Shown here: positions 10,122-21,447 of the stretch, piece by piece
Numbering within the stretch: the first letter of the stretch is position 1
Layout of the letters: each line of letters starts with the position of its first letter
From: Streptacidiphilus sp. P02-A3a
Lineage (GTDB): Bacteria > Actinomycetota > Actinomycetes > Streptomycetales > Streptomycetaceae
NCBI RefSeq assembly: GCF_014084105.1
Contig: NZ_CP048289.1
Coordinates: forward strand, 4,721,922-4,785,921
Direction: 5' to 3'
DNA length: 64,000 nt
The notes under the pieces: model-generated
What the model was told of the DNA's origin: nothing
The model's database searches: none
What the model saw: the letters and a program-made list of their open reading frames with translations, nothing else
Made by a program: the position numbers and the translations under genes

Positions 10122-10710
10122 ACCCCATCAATCAACTTCCCACCGCTCGCTGGACAGACCCGTAGACCGTGCCGGCCGCACCGGTGAGGGACTGGCTGCG
10201 ACATCGACGAGGCGGCGATAGCGCTGAGAGTCCTCGACCGGAAGCTGAAGAGGCCGCGGGCTGACGACTCTTGCGGGCAGCCGTGGGACTTCGAGCTGAA
10301 GCAGCTGGCCTCCTACGTCGCTGGCCGCGGCATTGATCAGCCAGTGATCTTCTGAAGCACCCTCTGTTCCTGCTCGCGGCAGGGGTAGCCATGCCGAAGC
10401 CTTCGTCGTGGGCTGCTGTGAGCCTGACATGCCTGGGAGTCAGATCGGCATGAGGCTGCCCCGCGGCCACGGTGAGCGCAGTGCTGCGGTTCAAGGTGCT
10501 GGATCACGAGGCGGCCGTGCCTGATGCATGTGACGCACGTCCGCCGACGGCTGCCGCAGCGCACAGCAGAGCTGCATCTGCGTCAGCAGCCCCTGTAGCG
10601 GGTGACGTCCGCGTGGCGTGTGGGTGCCCGTCGAAGCCTTCGCCCCGCCGACCACTCAGTCGTGGGCAGCGCGTCGAAACCCCACAAGCTGGGGCCCATC
10701 GCAGCACTCA
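10122..10710. other. Gene-poor stretch with degenerate coding traces
   Basis: No complete gene is visible. A stop-free frame of about 52 codons ends at TGA 10354 (plus strand). It reads DIDEAAIALRVLDRKLK, then an ELKQLASYVAGRG segment, but has no start codon and follows an in-frame stop, so it is probably a remnant. The rest shows no recognisable feature. Confidence 0.4.
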
Positions 10711-10764
10711 GGCAACAAAACAACAATATGTTTTCTCGTTGTATCGTTATGCTAGGGTGGTTCC
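10711..10764 (+). promoter_or_regulatory. AT-rich promoter region before the tap cluster
   Basis: A conspicuously AT-rich stretch in GC-rich surroundings, with several AACAA repeats and a TATGCT hexamer at 10748-10753. That is a good -10 element about 11 bases before the ATG at 10765, which suggests a leaderless or near-leaderless transcript. ACAAC and GTTGT arms about 13 bases apart could be an operator. No clear -35 box was found. It is mirrored, slightly altered, just above 34125. Confidence 0.4.
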
Positions 10765-11159
10765 ATGCCCCGCAATCCCCACCAGCAGGCACGTGACCGC
10801 CTCAAAGACCTGAGCGAACGCCCCGACGTCAACGCCCCCCAGGCCCGCTGGCCCCAGGCCCGGCAGCTGGAACTGGACGCGGCCCTGCTCGGCAAGGTGC
10901 TCCAGGCCACCGCGAACCACCACTCCAACGAGCAGCTCCCGGACGTCAGCACGAAAACTCAGCGCCGCGCTCTCCTTGTTCGAGCAGATCCGCACCCAGG
11001 TGGACCGGCTGGAGACCCAGATCGTCATCGAAGCCCGGCGCCGCGCATGGACTGGAAACAGATCGCCCCCCACCAGGCCTGGGCTCCTCCCAAGCCGCCT
11101 CCCAGCGCTACCAGCGAATGATGACCCGCCTCGAGGAAATCCGCCAAGGCGTCCGCTGA
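10765..11159 (+). CDS. Small tap-cluster protein with sigma-like C-terminus
   Basis: About 130 residues, starting MPRNPHQQARDRLKDL. This copy shifts frame at about 10979 (an extra T, TTGTTC against TTGTC in the other arm) and has lost a G near 11046. Corrected from the other arm, the protein continues through a helical segment (RTQVDRLETQIVIEARRRG) into an M-D-W-K-Q-I-A..., SQAASQRYQRM tail that resembles a sigma-70 region 4 helix-turn-helix. It is 36 bases upstream of tap in the same direction, so it probably belongs to the same transcript. Its role is unknown; DNA binding is an inference from the tail. Confidence 0.55.
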
Positions 11160-11195
11160 CCGCATGCCAGATCCGTCCCACCAAGGAGGTGCACC

Positions 11196-13503
11196 ATGAC
11201 CGACTCCACACCCCCGATCTTCGACGCCGTCGACGCCCTGCTCGAAGCGGTGGCCAACTGGCGCCGTCCTCCCACCACCCCCCGAGCGGATCGGCTGCGC
11301 CGAGCGGCAGGGCTGACCGAAGCCGCCGTCGCCCAGGCCCTCAAGGTCCGCCCCGCCAGCCTCACCTCCTGGGAAGCAGGCCGCAGCGAACCGGCAGGCG
11401 AGAAGTTCGACGCCTACCGCCGGCTCCTGGAAGGACTTGCAGCCAAATTCCCCGCCCCGCCCCGCCTGCTCCGACCGCCGCGCCACCCACGACCGGCCCT
11501 GCCGCGCCGCCGTCCGCGCCCCGCACAGCCCACTGCCCGCCGACTTGACACCCAGCCCCGCCGCTCCCGCCCAGCCCGGCCGCCCCGCACAGCAAGTCCC
11601 GGCCGGACCCGCCGAGAAGAAACCGACACACGCAGCCACCGCCACCGCAGCCGACAGCGATCCGCGCTTCACCAACGGCCCGCTGCTGGTCCTAGACGGT
11701 GACGGCAACGCCCACGGCATCGGCGGCCTGGTCCTGACTTGCTCAGCCACCACGATGGCCGCCCTGGTCGAGTGGACCCTGGAACACGCCCGCGTCGGCG
11801 CCCTGCGGCTGCACCCCTCCGGCAAGGACGACGACCCCCTCGTAGTCCTCACTGCGTCGGCGGCCGCCAAACTGGGCCTGCCCCTGGAGCTGGAGGACCG
11901 GCGCGGCCTGCGCCTGCCCGACAACCACCCAGTGGTCAAGCACCTCACCAAAGCCAAATGGCAGCTCACCAGGCGCGGCTTCGGCCCCTGGGCCCGCATC
12001 TACCGCCCCGTCGACGGCGGCCGACGCGCCTGCGTCCAACTCGCCGTCCTGCCCTGGGGAGCCCTGGACGCCCGCGACTGGGGGAAGGACTTCATCATCC
12101 GAGTAACCGACGGCACCGCCCACCCCGCCGAGATCGCTCATGCCTCACCAGCTACGCCACGCTGCTCCTGACCCCGCGCGGCAGCGGTGCGACCTGCGGG
12201 TCGCCCTGATGGAGGCGCTGCGCCCGCCGACCCGCGCCGTCCAGGACAAGCAGACCGGTACATGGTCCTCCGGTGCGATGCCCGGCTCGCTGCCGATCGC
12301 CACCGATCCGTCGCCGGTCGCTGCCCCCGATGAGCACCCCCTGGTAGCAGCCCTGTACCCGCGCACCCACCACCGCACCGCAGACCAGGTCATCGACGAG
12401 GAAGCCTACGAATGGGTCCGCGACCCCGAACTGCTCACCGACCGCGAGTGCGCGCTGCCGTGGCGGTCGGCATCGACATCAACATGGCGTTCGGCGCCGC
12501 CGCCAACCGCCTCCTGGTCGGGCTGGGCGAAGCGGTCCACCTCACCCGCCCGCAGTTCGACCGCAAGCTGCCGGGGGAGTGGCTGGTTGACTTGTCCGCC
12601 ATCACCCTCGATGCGCGTCTGCCTTCCCCGTTCACCCCCAGCGGCGTCGCCCCGACCGGACCGGCCTGGTACTCCACCCCCACCCTGGCCTACGCCCACG
12701 AACTCGTCGACACTCTGGGCCTGGGCGTGCGGATCACTCCGATGGAGGGTTGGCTGCGCCCGGATGCCAAGCAGTTGGCCCAGCTCGGGGTCCCGGTGCC
12801 GCCGGCCCCGTGGCAGGCCGGGGACGAGGCGCACCTGGAGCGGCTGGGTCTGTCGGAACTGACACCGAGGGCGCGGCAGTTCCTGCAGACCGTGCCGCGC
12901 TTCGCCAACGGCCCCTACCTGGACCCCTGGTACACCCGGATCCGCGAGGCATACATGACCGTCATGGCCCAACTCGGCGTCACCGCAGGCATGGAACCGG
13001 CTGCCTTCCTGACCGCGATGGCAGACCACAAGGAGCAGGACCCAGCTCTGGCCGCCGTCCTGACCGCGATCAAGTCGACCGTCAAGGGCGGCGTGGGCAA
13101 GCTCCGCGAGCGCCCGCAGGGCGCGCGGCACCAATTCGGCGAGCCGTGGCCCGCGCTACGGCGGCCGACCTGGAGCCCGCACATCCGCGCCGCCATCATC
13201 TCCAGTGCCCGGGTCAACATGCACCGCAAGATGCTCGCCTGGGCCTCGAAAGCCGACCTGTGGCCCCTGGCCGTGCTGTCGGACTGTGCGGTCTACCCCT
13301 CACCTGGCCCCACCCCGCTGGACTTCGTGCCCACCACCCCCGATGGCAAGCCCCTACCCGGCGGCTTCCGCCTCGGCATCAGCCCCGGCATGGTCAAACT
13401 CGAAGGAGCCCAACCCCTGCTGTGGGCAGTTCAGCTGATGGACCAGCAGCTCAACCCGGCCCGGCACATCAAGGGCACCGACGCCGCCACCGACGGAGAA
13501 TAG
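11196..13503 (+). CDS. tap: Telomere-associated protein Tap (frameshifted in assembly)
   Basis: Tap binds telomere 3' overhang DNA and recruits the terminal protein Tpg during end patching of linear Streptomyces replicons. The reading frame starts at ATG 11196 after an AAGGAGG site. Residues 1-85 form an XRE-like helix-turn-helix region (LRRAAGLTEAAVAQALKV, then LTSWEAGRSEP), as in known Tap proteins, followed by a Pro/Ala linker. The central and C-terminal parts follow (GIDINMAFGAAAN, a PYLDPWYTRIREAY segment). The frame breaks in the linker, near 12143, near 12197 and near 12460. At the last three the right arm has the missing C or G, which restores one frame of about 770 residues, close to the usual Tap size. 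It ends 9 bases before tpg, which gives the standard tap-tpg operon. Confidence 0.85.
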
Positions 13504-13512
13504 GACACAACC

Positions 13513-14066
13513 GTGGGCACCATCGGCGACAGCCTCCAACGAGCCGCGCAGGCGACGTTCACCCGCAAACCACCCGCCACCACCCAGGCCCGAACCGCCT
13601 ACCTGGTCAAGCAGTTGAAGGGAACACGAGCGGTGGCCGACCTCCTGGGGGTGTCCCAGCGCTCCGTGGAGCGATACCTGCAGGGCACCCGCAAGCACCC
13701 GCCCAAGGACATCGCCGAACGCATGGACCACGCGGTCAAAGCCCGCTGGCAGCCACTGGTCCGCAAACGCGCCGCCCGCAGGGCCACCGACAGCGGCGGC
13801 ATCACTATCGAGACCCGCGCCCAGTTCGGCTACATCGCCGCCCCCGGCACCACCGACGATGGACGGCTGCGCCGGATCACCGAGCGCCTGCCGCCGGCCT
13901 ACGCCGCCCGCCTCTTCGCCGCCCAGGAAACCGGCGCCCGGAGCGCGAGCTCCAGGACATCGTCGCCGAGGGCCTACAGGAGGTCTACTTCAAGGACGGC
14001 GGACGCCGTGCTGAGGGGCTGCTCGTTCGCTTCAACGACATCGACTACTTCGACATCGACTACTGA
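13513..14066 (+). CDS. tpg: Telomere terminal protein Tpg (one frameshift)
   Basis: Tpg is attached covalently to the 5' ends of linear Streptomyces DNA and primes end patching. The GTG at 13513 gives MGTIGDSLQRAAQ. A helix-turn-helix (VADLLGVSQRSVERYLQG) lies at about residues 38-55, then a basic RWQPLVRKRAARRA block and the conserved ERLPPAYAARLF segment. After AQETGA this copy has one C too few near 13937. The right arm reads GCGCCCCGGAGC there and gives PERELQDIVAEGLQEVYF and the family's acidic end (VRFNDIDYFDIDY). Corrected length is 184 residues, the normal size for Tpg. Confidence 0.88.
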
Positions 14067-14269
14067 CCTGCGGCTTGAGCCGCCGAGCCGTGCCACGGTG
14101 CTTGGAACCTGGCCCAACTTGTTGAGCCTGTTCTGCCAGCCTCTCGGTGCTGGGATGGGTGTTTTCCGGGTGTTGGGGGTGGGTGGGGCCTGGTGCGGCT
14201 ACGGTGGGATCGAAGCTGAGCTGGGACGGTGCCTGGTCGCGCTGTCGCGCTGGATTACGGGGGTGTGGC

Positions 14270-16416
14270 GTGGTCGATCCCATGTCGATGTCAGCGGTTT
14301 TGACGTTCCTGGGGTCGTTGAACCTCTCGCTGGGAACCGAGGCGGGCCGGTCGTTGTGGGAGTCGGCCGGGGTTCTGGCTCGGCGGTGCGCCGGGCGCCC
14401 GGTACCCGCTCCGGTCGGTGCGACCGGGCGTGAGGACGTGGCCCGCGTGCTGGCCGAGGGCGCGCGGCGCGATCCCGCTCAGGCGCGGGCGCTGTCGGCG
14501 TTGATGCGCGGCGTTCCGCTCCCGGCCGCAGCGCGTGGCGTGCCACGGCTCCTGCCGGCGTCGAGCCCGTTCTTCAAGGACCGCCAGGACGCGTTGAAGA
14601 TCCTGGATCGGGAATTGTCACGTCCGGGCGAGGGGCGGCCCCGGGTGGTGAACATCCACGGCCCGGCGGGGATCGGCAGTTCGACGCTGGCCGTCCACTG
14701 GGGCTGGCGCGAGGTCGGGCAGTTCCCGGACGGGCAGGTGTACCTGGACCTGAACGGCGCCTCGGCGAGCGCGGCGCTGCCCGTCGGCACCGTGCTGCAC
14801 CGGGTCTTGACCCAGCTCGGTGTGGACAAGGACGCGATCCCGCCCGGCGTCGAGGACCGGATCGGCCTGTACCGCACCTCGGTCGCCGAGCGGCGCCTGC
14901 TGGTGGTGCTGGACCACGTCCACTCCGCCGCGCAGATCCGTCCCCTGATCACCTCCGCCTCCGGCGTCGTCGTGGTCGCCGTCAGCCGCCACGCCCTGGT
15001 GGGCCTGGACGCGATCCGCGTGCCGGTGGGACCACTGCCGGAACAGGACGCGGTCCACCTGCTCGGCGACCTGGTCGGCAAGCAGGCACTCGCCGCGGCC
15101 CGGGCCACGCTGCCGTCGGTCCTGGAGCGCTGCGCGGGCTCCCCATGGGCCCTGCGGGCCTGCGCCCCGGCTCTCCTCCAGCCGACCGGACAGGCCACCG
15201 CGCCGGACGAGTCGGCGACCGACCCGCTCCACGCAATCCTGGACCTGGTCTACGCCAGCCTGCCGCCACACCTGGCGGTCGCAGTGCGGTCGCTGGCTCT
15301 GCGCCCCTGGCCGACCCTGACCGTGACGGTCGCCGCAGCCGCCCTGGACACCGCTGCGGAACAGGCCGCAGGGGTCCTGGCCGAGCTGGCGGAGCGTCAA
15401 CTTCTTCAGGGCGCCGGGACCGACCGGTACGTGATGCGCCCGCTGGTGCGCCAGTTCGCCCAGGATGCTGCCCTGCGCGAGGACACTCCCGCGCGGCGGG
15501 CCGCCGTGGTGGAGCGGACGGTCGCGGAACTCGTGCGGTTCGCCATCGAGGCCGACCTGGCCGCTCTGGACCGGCGCTGGCACCTCGGCCCCCGCTACGA
15601 CGAACCCGACCAGGCAGGCCAGGCACCGCGACCGGCGGCCTACCCCGGTCCGGGCGAGGCGCTGGCCGCGCTGGAAGCCGAGCTGGGCAACCTGCTGGAG
15701 GCTGTACGCACGGCCGAGAGCCGTGACGACGCCGAGACGGTGTTCTACCTCTGCCAGGCGATGTGGCCCATCCAGCTCAAGGCCGGCCACGTGGAGGAGA
15801 TCCTGCCCGCGCTGCGCACCGGTGTGCGCCTGGCGGACAGGGCGTTCCCCGGCACGGACATGGCGGGGCGGGCGCACACGCAGCTCGGACTCGCGCTGAA
15901 GGACCTGCGGCGCGACCAGGAGGCGCTGGCGCAGCTGGAGAGCGCTGCTGACGCCGACCGGCTCGCCGGTCACCTGCGTGGGCAGGCCACGGCGGTGGAG
16001 TCGCTGGGTCTGCTGCGGCTGGGCCAGTGGGACCACGAGGCGGCCCTGCCGTTGTTCCAGGAGGCGGGCAGGATCCTGGAAGCGATCAGGCCGGGGGAGC
16101 GCGGCTTCGAGGACGTGCCCCGGGCGCGGGCCCTGCTGGAGCGTCACCAGGGTCGGGCGCTGCGCGGACTGGAGCGGCTGGACGAGGCGCGTGAGCGGCT
16201 GCTGGTCGCGCTGCGGTTCTTCCGCGGCACCGCCGAGGCATACAACACGGCCCGGACTTTGACCGACCTGGCCGCCGTGCTGCTGGATGCCGGGACGCCG
16301 AGGCGGCCCGGCCCATGGCCCAGGAGGCGTTGGCGCTGCTGGAGGCGGAGCACGCGCTCGCTCACCTGGAGTACGCGCGGGCGCTGCTGGAACGGTGTGT
16401 CAGCGAAGCACGGTGA
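14270..16416 (+). CDS. NB-ARC/TPR (STAND-like) protein with degenerate P-loop
   Basis: About 714 residues, similar to the NTPase-TPR part of AfsR/SARP regulators but with no OmpR-type DNA-binding domain. It has a short helical N-terminus, an NB-ARC core from about residue 100 (VVNIHGPAGIGSSTLAV, then RLLVVLDHVHSA as Walker B), a winged-helix-like section (residues ~310-420), and TPR-like helices to the end. The usual P-loop Lys is Ser (GIGSST), so ATP binding may be weak or lost. GTG 14270 or ATG 14282 are the candidate starts. At about 16290 both arms show GGGAC where GGGGAC would let the TPR helices continue to the stop at 16414-16416. It is convergent with the next gene. Confidence 0.75.
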
Positions 16417-18179
16417 GTGAGACGGCATGGGTGCTCGTACCGGTCCTCACCGTCAGCGCGTCCAGCACGTCCGGTTCGCCGTGGGTGCTGCCTTCGGTGA
16501 GCAGAGCGAGCAGCGCGGAGGCGTAGAGGGTGGGATCGGCCGTCGTTCCCGGGTCGGCGTCCAGGACGAGCAGCCGCCCGGCGCGGGTGCGCATGGTGCA
16601 GCTGCCGGGGCCGGTCACGTAGACCGCCAGCGCGCATTGCGGATGGCGTGCGAGGACCTCGGCCGTCCACTGCGAGGGTGACCCGAGGCGGTGGTCCATG
16701 TCGGCGCCGTGGCGGAAGATGACGTCGGCCAGGTCGAGCAGACCGGGGTCCAGAGTGTCCTCGTGGACGGCGGTGTGGATTCCTCCCTCCCCGGCCGGTT
16801 CGTGCGGCGGGTCGCTGTAGCGGGTGACCGCCACCTGCGCCGGGCCCAGGACCTGGGTCAGGACCCGGAGCGGGAGGTGTGCGCGGCGGGCTGGTAGGCG
16901 GGCAGCGGCAGCGGGTCGAGCAGAGCGGCGCGCGCTGGCTCGGGGATCGCGAGCAGCTCGTAGAACAGGCGGCGCAGTAGGGCCGCGGCCTGGCCTGGAA
17001 CCGAGGTCGTCAGCTCGGCCGGACCGGCCAGGGGGATGTGCTCGGCTAGCAGCCGCTCCAGTTGGGGCCGCAGTGCGGCGGCTGGGTCCAGCGGCGGGCC
17101 TGGCTGGTGAACAGGCCCACCGGGGAGTCGGGGTCCAGGACCTCGCCGGATGCCGCGCCCAGGAGGACGGGCAGGCCCAGTGCCGCGGCGTAGTAGCTGA
17201 CGGATCCGAAGTCCCCGATCACCGCGTCGGCGGCGATCAGGGCCTGCCGCCAGCCGTCCAGCGGATCGATCAGGGTCAGTCCGTTGCGGCAGGCCCGGTC
17301 CAGCCAGGTCCGGATCTGGCCGGTGCCGTGTCCGTGCCAGATGTTGGGGTGCAGCACGGCGGCCACCCGGTACTCGTCCGGGCAGCTCGCGGGCCAGCCG
17401 CTCCAGCAGCCAGGGCAGCACGTCGTACTCGCCGCCATTGCCGAACAGCGACTGCGGGTTCCAGGTGGAGTTGAGCACGATCAGCCGCTGACCGGTGCCC
17501 ACTCCAGGGCCCGGCGGAAGCGATCGCGGTACGGGCGGGCGGCGAGCATCCGGTCGAAACACGGATCCCCGCCTAGGACAGCAGTCGGAGCCGCCTCGGG
17601 GCACGCCGCTTTCAGGCGTTCGAACTGCTCAGGATGGGACAGTACCAAGGAGTCCGCTACAGGCGTGCCGTCTGCGAGCAGCCACTCCCGAGAGAGCCCG
17701 AAAACCGGCGTCCGGCGTCCGGCGTCCGGCGTCCGGCGTCCGGCGTCCGGCGTCCGGCGTCCGGCGTCCGGCGTCCGGCGTCCGGCGTCCGGCGTCCGGC
17801 GTCCGGCGTCCGGCGTCCCCAGCCTCTTATTGTACCCGACACCGTGCGACAATATGGCCAATTTACCTGAAATCAGGTCGAGTTGGCCGCCGAAGCTCGC
17901 GGAGACTGCCAGATCGACAGGGGTTTCCAGAGCCTGCTCCCACGGCAGGACAGGCAGCCCGATCCGCGTGATCAGTTCCGCCACCCCGTCGTCGAACGCT
18001 GACGACCCGGTCCAAGTGACCAGCAACTGGACTCGCAGATCGTCACGGAAGAGCGGGACCACATCCAGGAGCCGCGTCGCCGAGGTCACGTTGTGCACGA
18101 CGATCAGCACCTTCCGCAGCTGCCCCCGAGTAGCCCAGCGCACAGACTCAACGCCGACAGGCACCCGCTTCCAACCCAC
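16400..18179 (-). CDS. CDP-glycerol glycerophosphotransferase-like protein (frameshifted)
   Basis: Pieces of one gene of about 590 codons. The N-terminal part is RKVLIVVHNVTSATRLLDV, then LAILSHGVGYNKRL. An in-frame repeat tract follows, and then VFGLSREWLL, LVLSHPEQFERL and AVLGGDPCFDRML. The core is QRLIVLNSTWNPQSLFG, EYRVAAVLHPNIW and ADAVIGDFGSVSYYAAALG. The H-P-N and G-D-x-G-S/Y-Y signatures resemble the glycosyltransferase-B fold of TagF-like enzymes; the exact substrate is unknown. The frame breaks near 17505 (in both arms), near 17385, near 17095 and near 16840; right-arm bases repair some of these. The likely start is GTG 18179, behind GGGGGCAGG. It overlaps the end of the NB-ARC gene on the other strand. 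Confidence 0.6.
17706..17817. repeat. 7-bp tandem repeat, about 16 copies
   Basis: The unit CCGGCGT (GACGCCG on the coding strand) is repeated about 16 times without interruption. Three units are 21 bp and encode the heptapeptide RRTPDAG, so the tract is translated as repeats inside the glycerophosphotransferase-like gene. Because 7 is not a multiple of 3, gain or loss of one or two units shifts the frame. The matching right-arm tract (27143-27254) is similar but has one imperfect unit. Confidence 0.95.
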
Positions 18180-18348
18180 CGTGCCTGCCCCCACCCGGCT
18201 GCTCCTCCGCGGCCGCTGCCGCTGTGTCCGTGCCCCCTGTCCGATCAAGACACGATAGCCAACGAGGCCGCGGACTGATACCGGCTCACGGGACCTGCGG
18301 AGCCATTCAGCGCTCGCTCGCCAGCGCCGCGGCGCTGGGTATGAGGGG

Positions 18349-18520
18349 TCACGGTAGTGTCGGATGGGTCGCGCTCCCGAACCTGTCGGCCAGTTCGTTG
18401 ACTTCTCCGTTGTCCTGCTTACCGCCGTGCCATTTGGCTGAGACCTCCTCGAGGTGGGCGAGTTCCTCGGTGCTGACCAGGACGGCGGCCTGTGTGCCAC
18501 TGCGCGATGGAGCACCGGGG
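18349..18520 (-). pseudogene. Phd/YefM-like antitoxin fragment
   Basis: A stop-free frame reading AAVLVSTEELAHLEEVSAKW, then an ELADRFGSATHPTLP end. The AVLVS.EEL..LEE segment resembles the region of Phd/YefM-type antitoxins that follows the DNA-binding part. No start codon or N-terminal half is present and no toxin lies next to it. It is probably a remnant left downstream of the UvrD-like gene; the family call is tentative. Confidence 0.3.
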
Positions 18521-18558
18521 TGGGGGCGGCACGGACGAGGCTTGGCTCCTGGTGCAGC

Positions 18559-20950
18559 TCACTTGGCTGCTGCTTGAGCCTCCTTGAGGTGGGTGCGGAA
18601 CTGCTCGCGCAGGCGGGGGAGCGTGGTGGTGGCGCCGAGGCGGTGCAGGAACTCGTCGGTGCTCCAGTCGATGAGGGTTCCTTGGCGGGCGAGGTAGAGA
18701 CCGAGGCGGTCGATGGCGTACTGGTCGTGGTAGTCGAGCAGGAGGTAGCCGGCGAGCTGGTAGACCTCTGCGCGGCCCAGGGTGCGGGGGCGGGTGGTGG
18801 CTTTGCAGTCGATGAGGGTGCCGGCGAGGATGAAGTCGGCGTCGGCGCCACCGAGGTCGGCGCTGCCGGCGAACAGCGGGCCGCACACCCGCTGCTGCTC
18901 CGGTAGCGCCCGCAGCGCGGCGAAGACGGGGTCGGTCAGGCGCATCTGCTCGGCGAGGTCCTGGACCACGTAGGCGGGGGTGGCGGCGACCAGGTCCTCC
19001 AGCCCGGTGCGGGGCCCGGCGGTGGTGAGCAGGCCGTGGCGTGGGTACTGGCCGCGGCGGTAGATCGCCTCGTAGTGCGCGGCCACGAAGCACAGTCGGC
19101 TGATCCGCTCCTGGTGGCCTGTGTCCGGTGCGGCCAGGTACTGCTCGATCTCGGTGAGGAGGTCCCCGCCCGCCGCGCGCAGTGCCGCGCACACCCCTTC
19201 GGCCGGTGCGTCGCGCACCATGGCCGACTCGCCTGCCAGTGCGACGCCGGCGGCGACCGCCTCTCCCAGCGGACGCCCCAGCGACAGGCGCAGCCGGTAG
19301 TCGACGGCATGGCCCAGTGCCGGCCAGTCGGGGCGCTGGACGTCGAACGGCTGCACCGGCGGCGGCAGTTTGGCCGCGCGTACGGCCAGGTCGTCGACGA
19401 GGGCGCGGTGGTCGGGCAGATGGGCGGCCATGAAGCGGGAGACGGGGGAGGCGCCGAACTGCAGTTGGCCGGTGAGGGAGAGGCGGATCATCGGGACGCC
19501 GCCGATCACGCCGTCAGCCGCGGCCTTCTGGCCGCTCTCGTAGGCGTCGATCCAGGTGATGCCGCCGGGGTCGAGCAGGTACTTGGCGCGGGTGACGGCC
19601 ACGTACACCAGGCGCGCCTCGGCGGGGTCCAGGGGGAGCTGGATGCCGTCCTCGTCGAAGCCCGGCGGGTTGAAGCCGGCGCCGATGCGCACGCTGTCCC
19701 ACTCGCGCCCCTTGGCCTTGTGCACCGTGGACACCACCACCCGCGCGCCCTCCTCCGGTGCCAGTCGCTCCACGGCGCGCAGGATGGTCTCGGCGCCGTA
19801 GGTGTCGACCAGGTCCACGATCGCCTTGAGGTCCATCCCCGCCTTGTCGTGGTCGACGTACTCGCGCACCTCCGGCCAGGAGGTGAACAAGAACAGCTCC
19901 GGGTGGCTGGTGCGCCGCCCGGACTGCAGCTCCAGGGCGGCGGTCGCGATCCGCGCCAGCGCCTTGCCGCCGCCGGCCAGCGCCACCGGCACGCCCTGCT
20001 CCAGGTAGGCCAGGATCTCGCTCATCGCGTCCGCGTTGCTGCGGCACAGCACCGCCTGCGCATCGGGCGCGTCTCCGATCCGCGAGTGCGGCCCGTGGCC
20101 GCTGATCTGCAGGTCCGACTCGGCGTGCTGCAGCCACCGGTTCGCCGCGGCCGCGATCCGCGCCCCGAACCGGAAGGACTGCGTCAGGTTCAGGTGCTGG
20201 GCGGGGAAGCCGCTCATCACGTCCTGCGCGAACCGCCAGGCGTAGATCTGCTGCGCCGGGTCCCCGACGCACACCCGCTGGGCGTGCTGCGCCAAGAACA
20301 CCTCCTCCAGGACGGGGTTGGTGTCCTGCGCCTCGTCCAGGAGCACGAAGTCCGCCTCCAGGACCGGCTCGGTCAGCGCCCACATCTTCAGGTAGTGGTC
20401 GTGCTCGAACCGCAGCCGGCCGCGCAGCGAGCGCAGGTCCAGCCACGCCTGGTGGGCGAACGGCAGCAGGTACTTGGCCAGTTCCTCCTGGTACTGCGGG
20501 TCGACGCCGTTGACCCGTTCCATGTGGCGGGCCATGATCTCGCGGTCCGCGGTGTAGCAGAACTTCTGGATCATGCCGAGGACCAGCCGTGCCTGATGCC
20601 CCGGAGTGATCTTCCTGGTGTCCGCCACCAGGTCGTGGTCCAGCCCGAGCAGCCGCGCGGCCTGCTTGGACGGCATCCGCGGTGCGTCCAGGCGGGCCTG
20701 GTAGTGGTGGCCGCCGGCGCGGAACGCCAGGCCGTGCGCCGTGCCGCAGCGCACGTTCACTCCGAAGCGGCGCTGCGCGTCCTTGGCGATGCCGCGGTTG
20801 AACGCGATGTACAGGCCCTTCTTGCGGGTCGCCTGGCCCATCAGGACCAGGGTGGAGGTCTTGCCCGTGCCGCGCCGGCCACCAGGGCCAGGTCGCGCCC
20901 GGCCGCGAACACCTCGCGGGCCTGCTGCTGCTCAGCGGTGGGTTCCAAAA
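18559..20950 (-). CDS. UvrD-like helicase with RecB-like nuclease (left copy, broken P-loop)
   Basis: Mirror of 24015-26403. Here residues after the P-loop read through to the end (760 residues from GGLCC-side frame at 20841), including the whole nuclease domain that is frameshifted in the other arm. A missing C at about 20875 breaks the Walker A (GAGTGKT in the right arm). Taking the N-terminus from the right arm and the C-terminus from this one gives one intact protein of about 797 residues. Confidence 0.85.
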
Positions 20951-21180
20951 CTGTTCGTCCCCTTCGTGTCGTCTCGTTCAGAGCGCGCTGCGGCCTGCCC
21001 GTGCCGGGGCCCGGGTACGCGATCAGGCAGGTCGGCCGTGGACCGGCTACCTGCTGACCGGGGGCCTGGCACGTGCTTCAGCGGTGGCGGGGCCCAGCGA
21101 TCCCCGCTGCGGGTATGCGCCGACAGGGGACAGGGCGGAACACCGCGGGGTTGGCCGTGGACGCAGACATGGCGCGCACT

Positions 21181-21447
21181 TTAGGCGACGCCACTGACAA
21201 GTCGGCGCCCCCCGGGGCGCGTTGGCAGTGGATGCGTCCTGCGCCCCAGGGCACCTGGGGCGGCGGGTGCTGCGGCCAGGCCCTGGGCGGCGCCGTCGAG
21301 TGCGGTGACCTCTGCCGGGCTGACCTGGACCGCTGCGCTGCGGCCGCGGCTGTTCCGCGCCACCCGCGTGCGGGTGGAACCGACCCGGCGCGCCAGCGGC
21401 CCCAGGGTCCGGGAGACGGTCTGCGTCGTGGTGTGTCCCTCTGTCAT
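21181..21447 (-). CDS. Small Ala/Arg-rich protein (left copy)
   Basis: Mirror of the ORF at 23515. It starts MTEGHTTTQTVSRTLGPLARR and here ends after about 88 residues at a TAA. In the other arm one extra C (CTGCCCAACG) makes a longer version. The shorter end looks more natural, but this cannot be settled from the sequence. In this arm the upstream gene runs into it in frame, so the two may even be one protein. Confidence 0.4.
   Translation of the reverse strand: MTEGHTTTQTVSRTLGPLARRVGSTRTRVARNSRGRSAAVQVSPAEVTALDGAAQGLAAAPAAPGALGRRTHPLPTRPGGRRLVSGVA

Noticed and set aside
17706-17817. CRISPR-like array
   Set aside because: Units are 7 bp, contiguous and without spacers; it is a simple tandem repeat.
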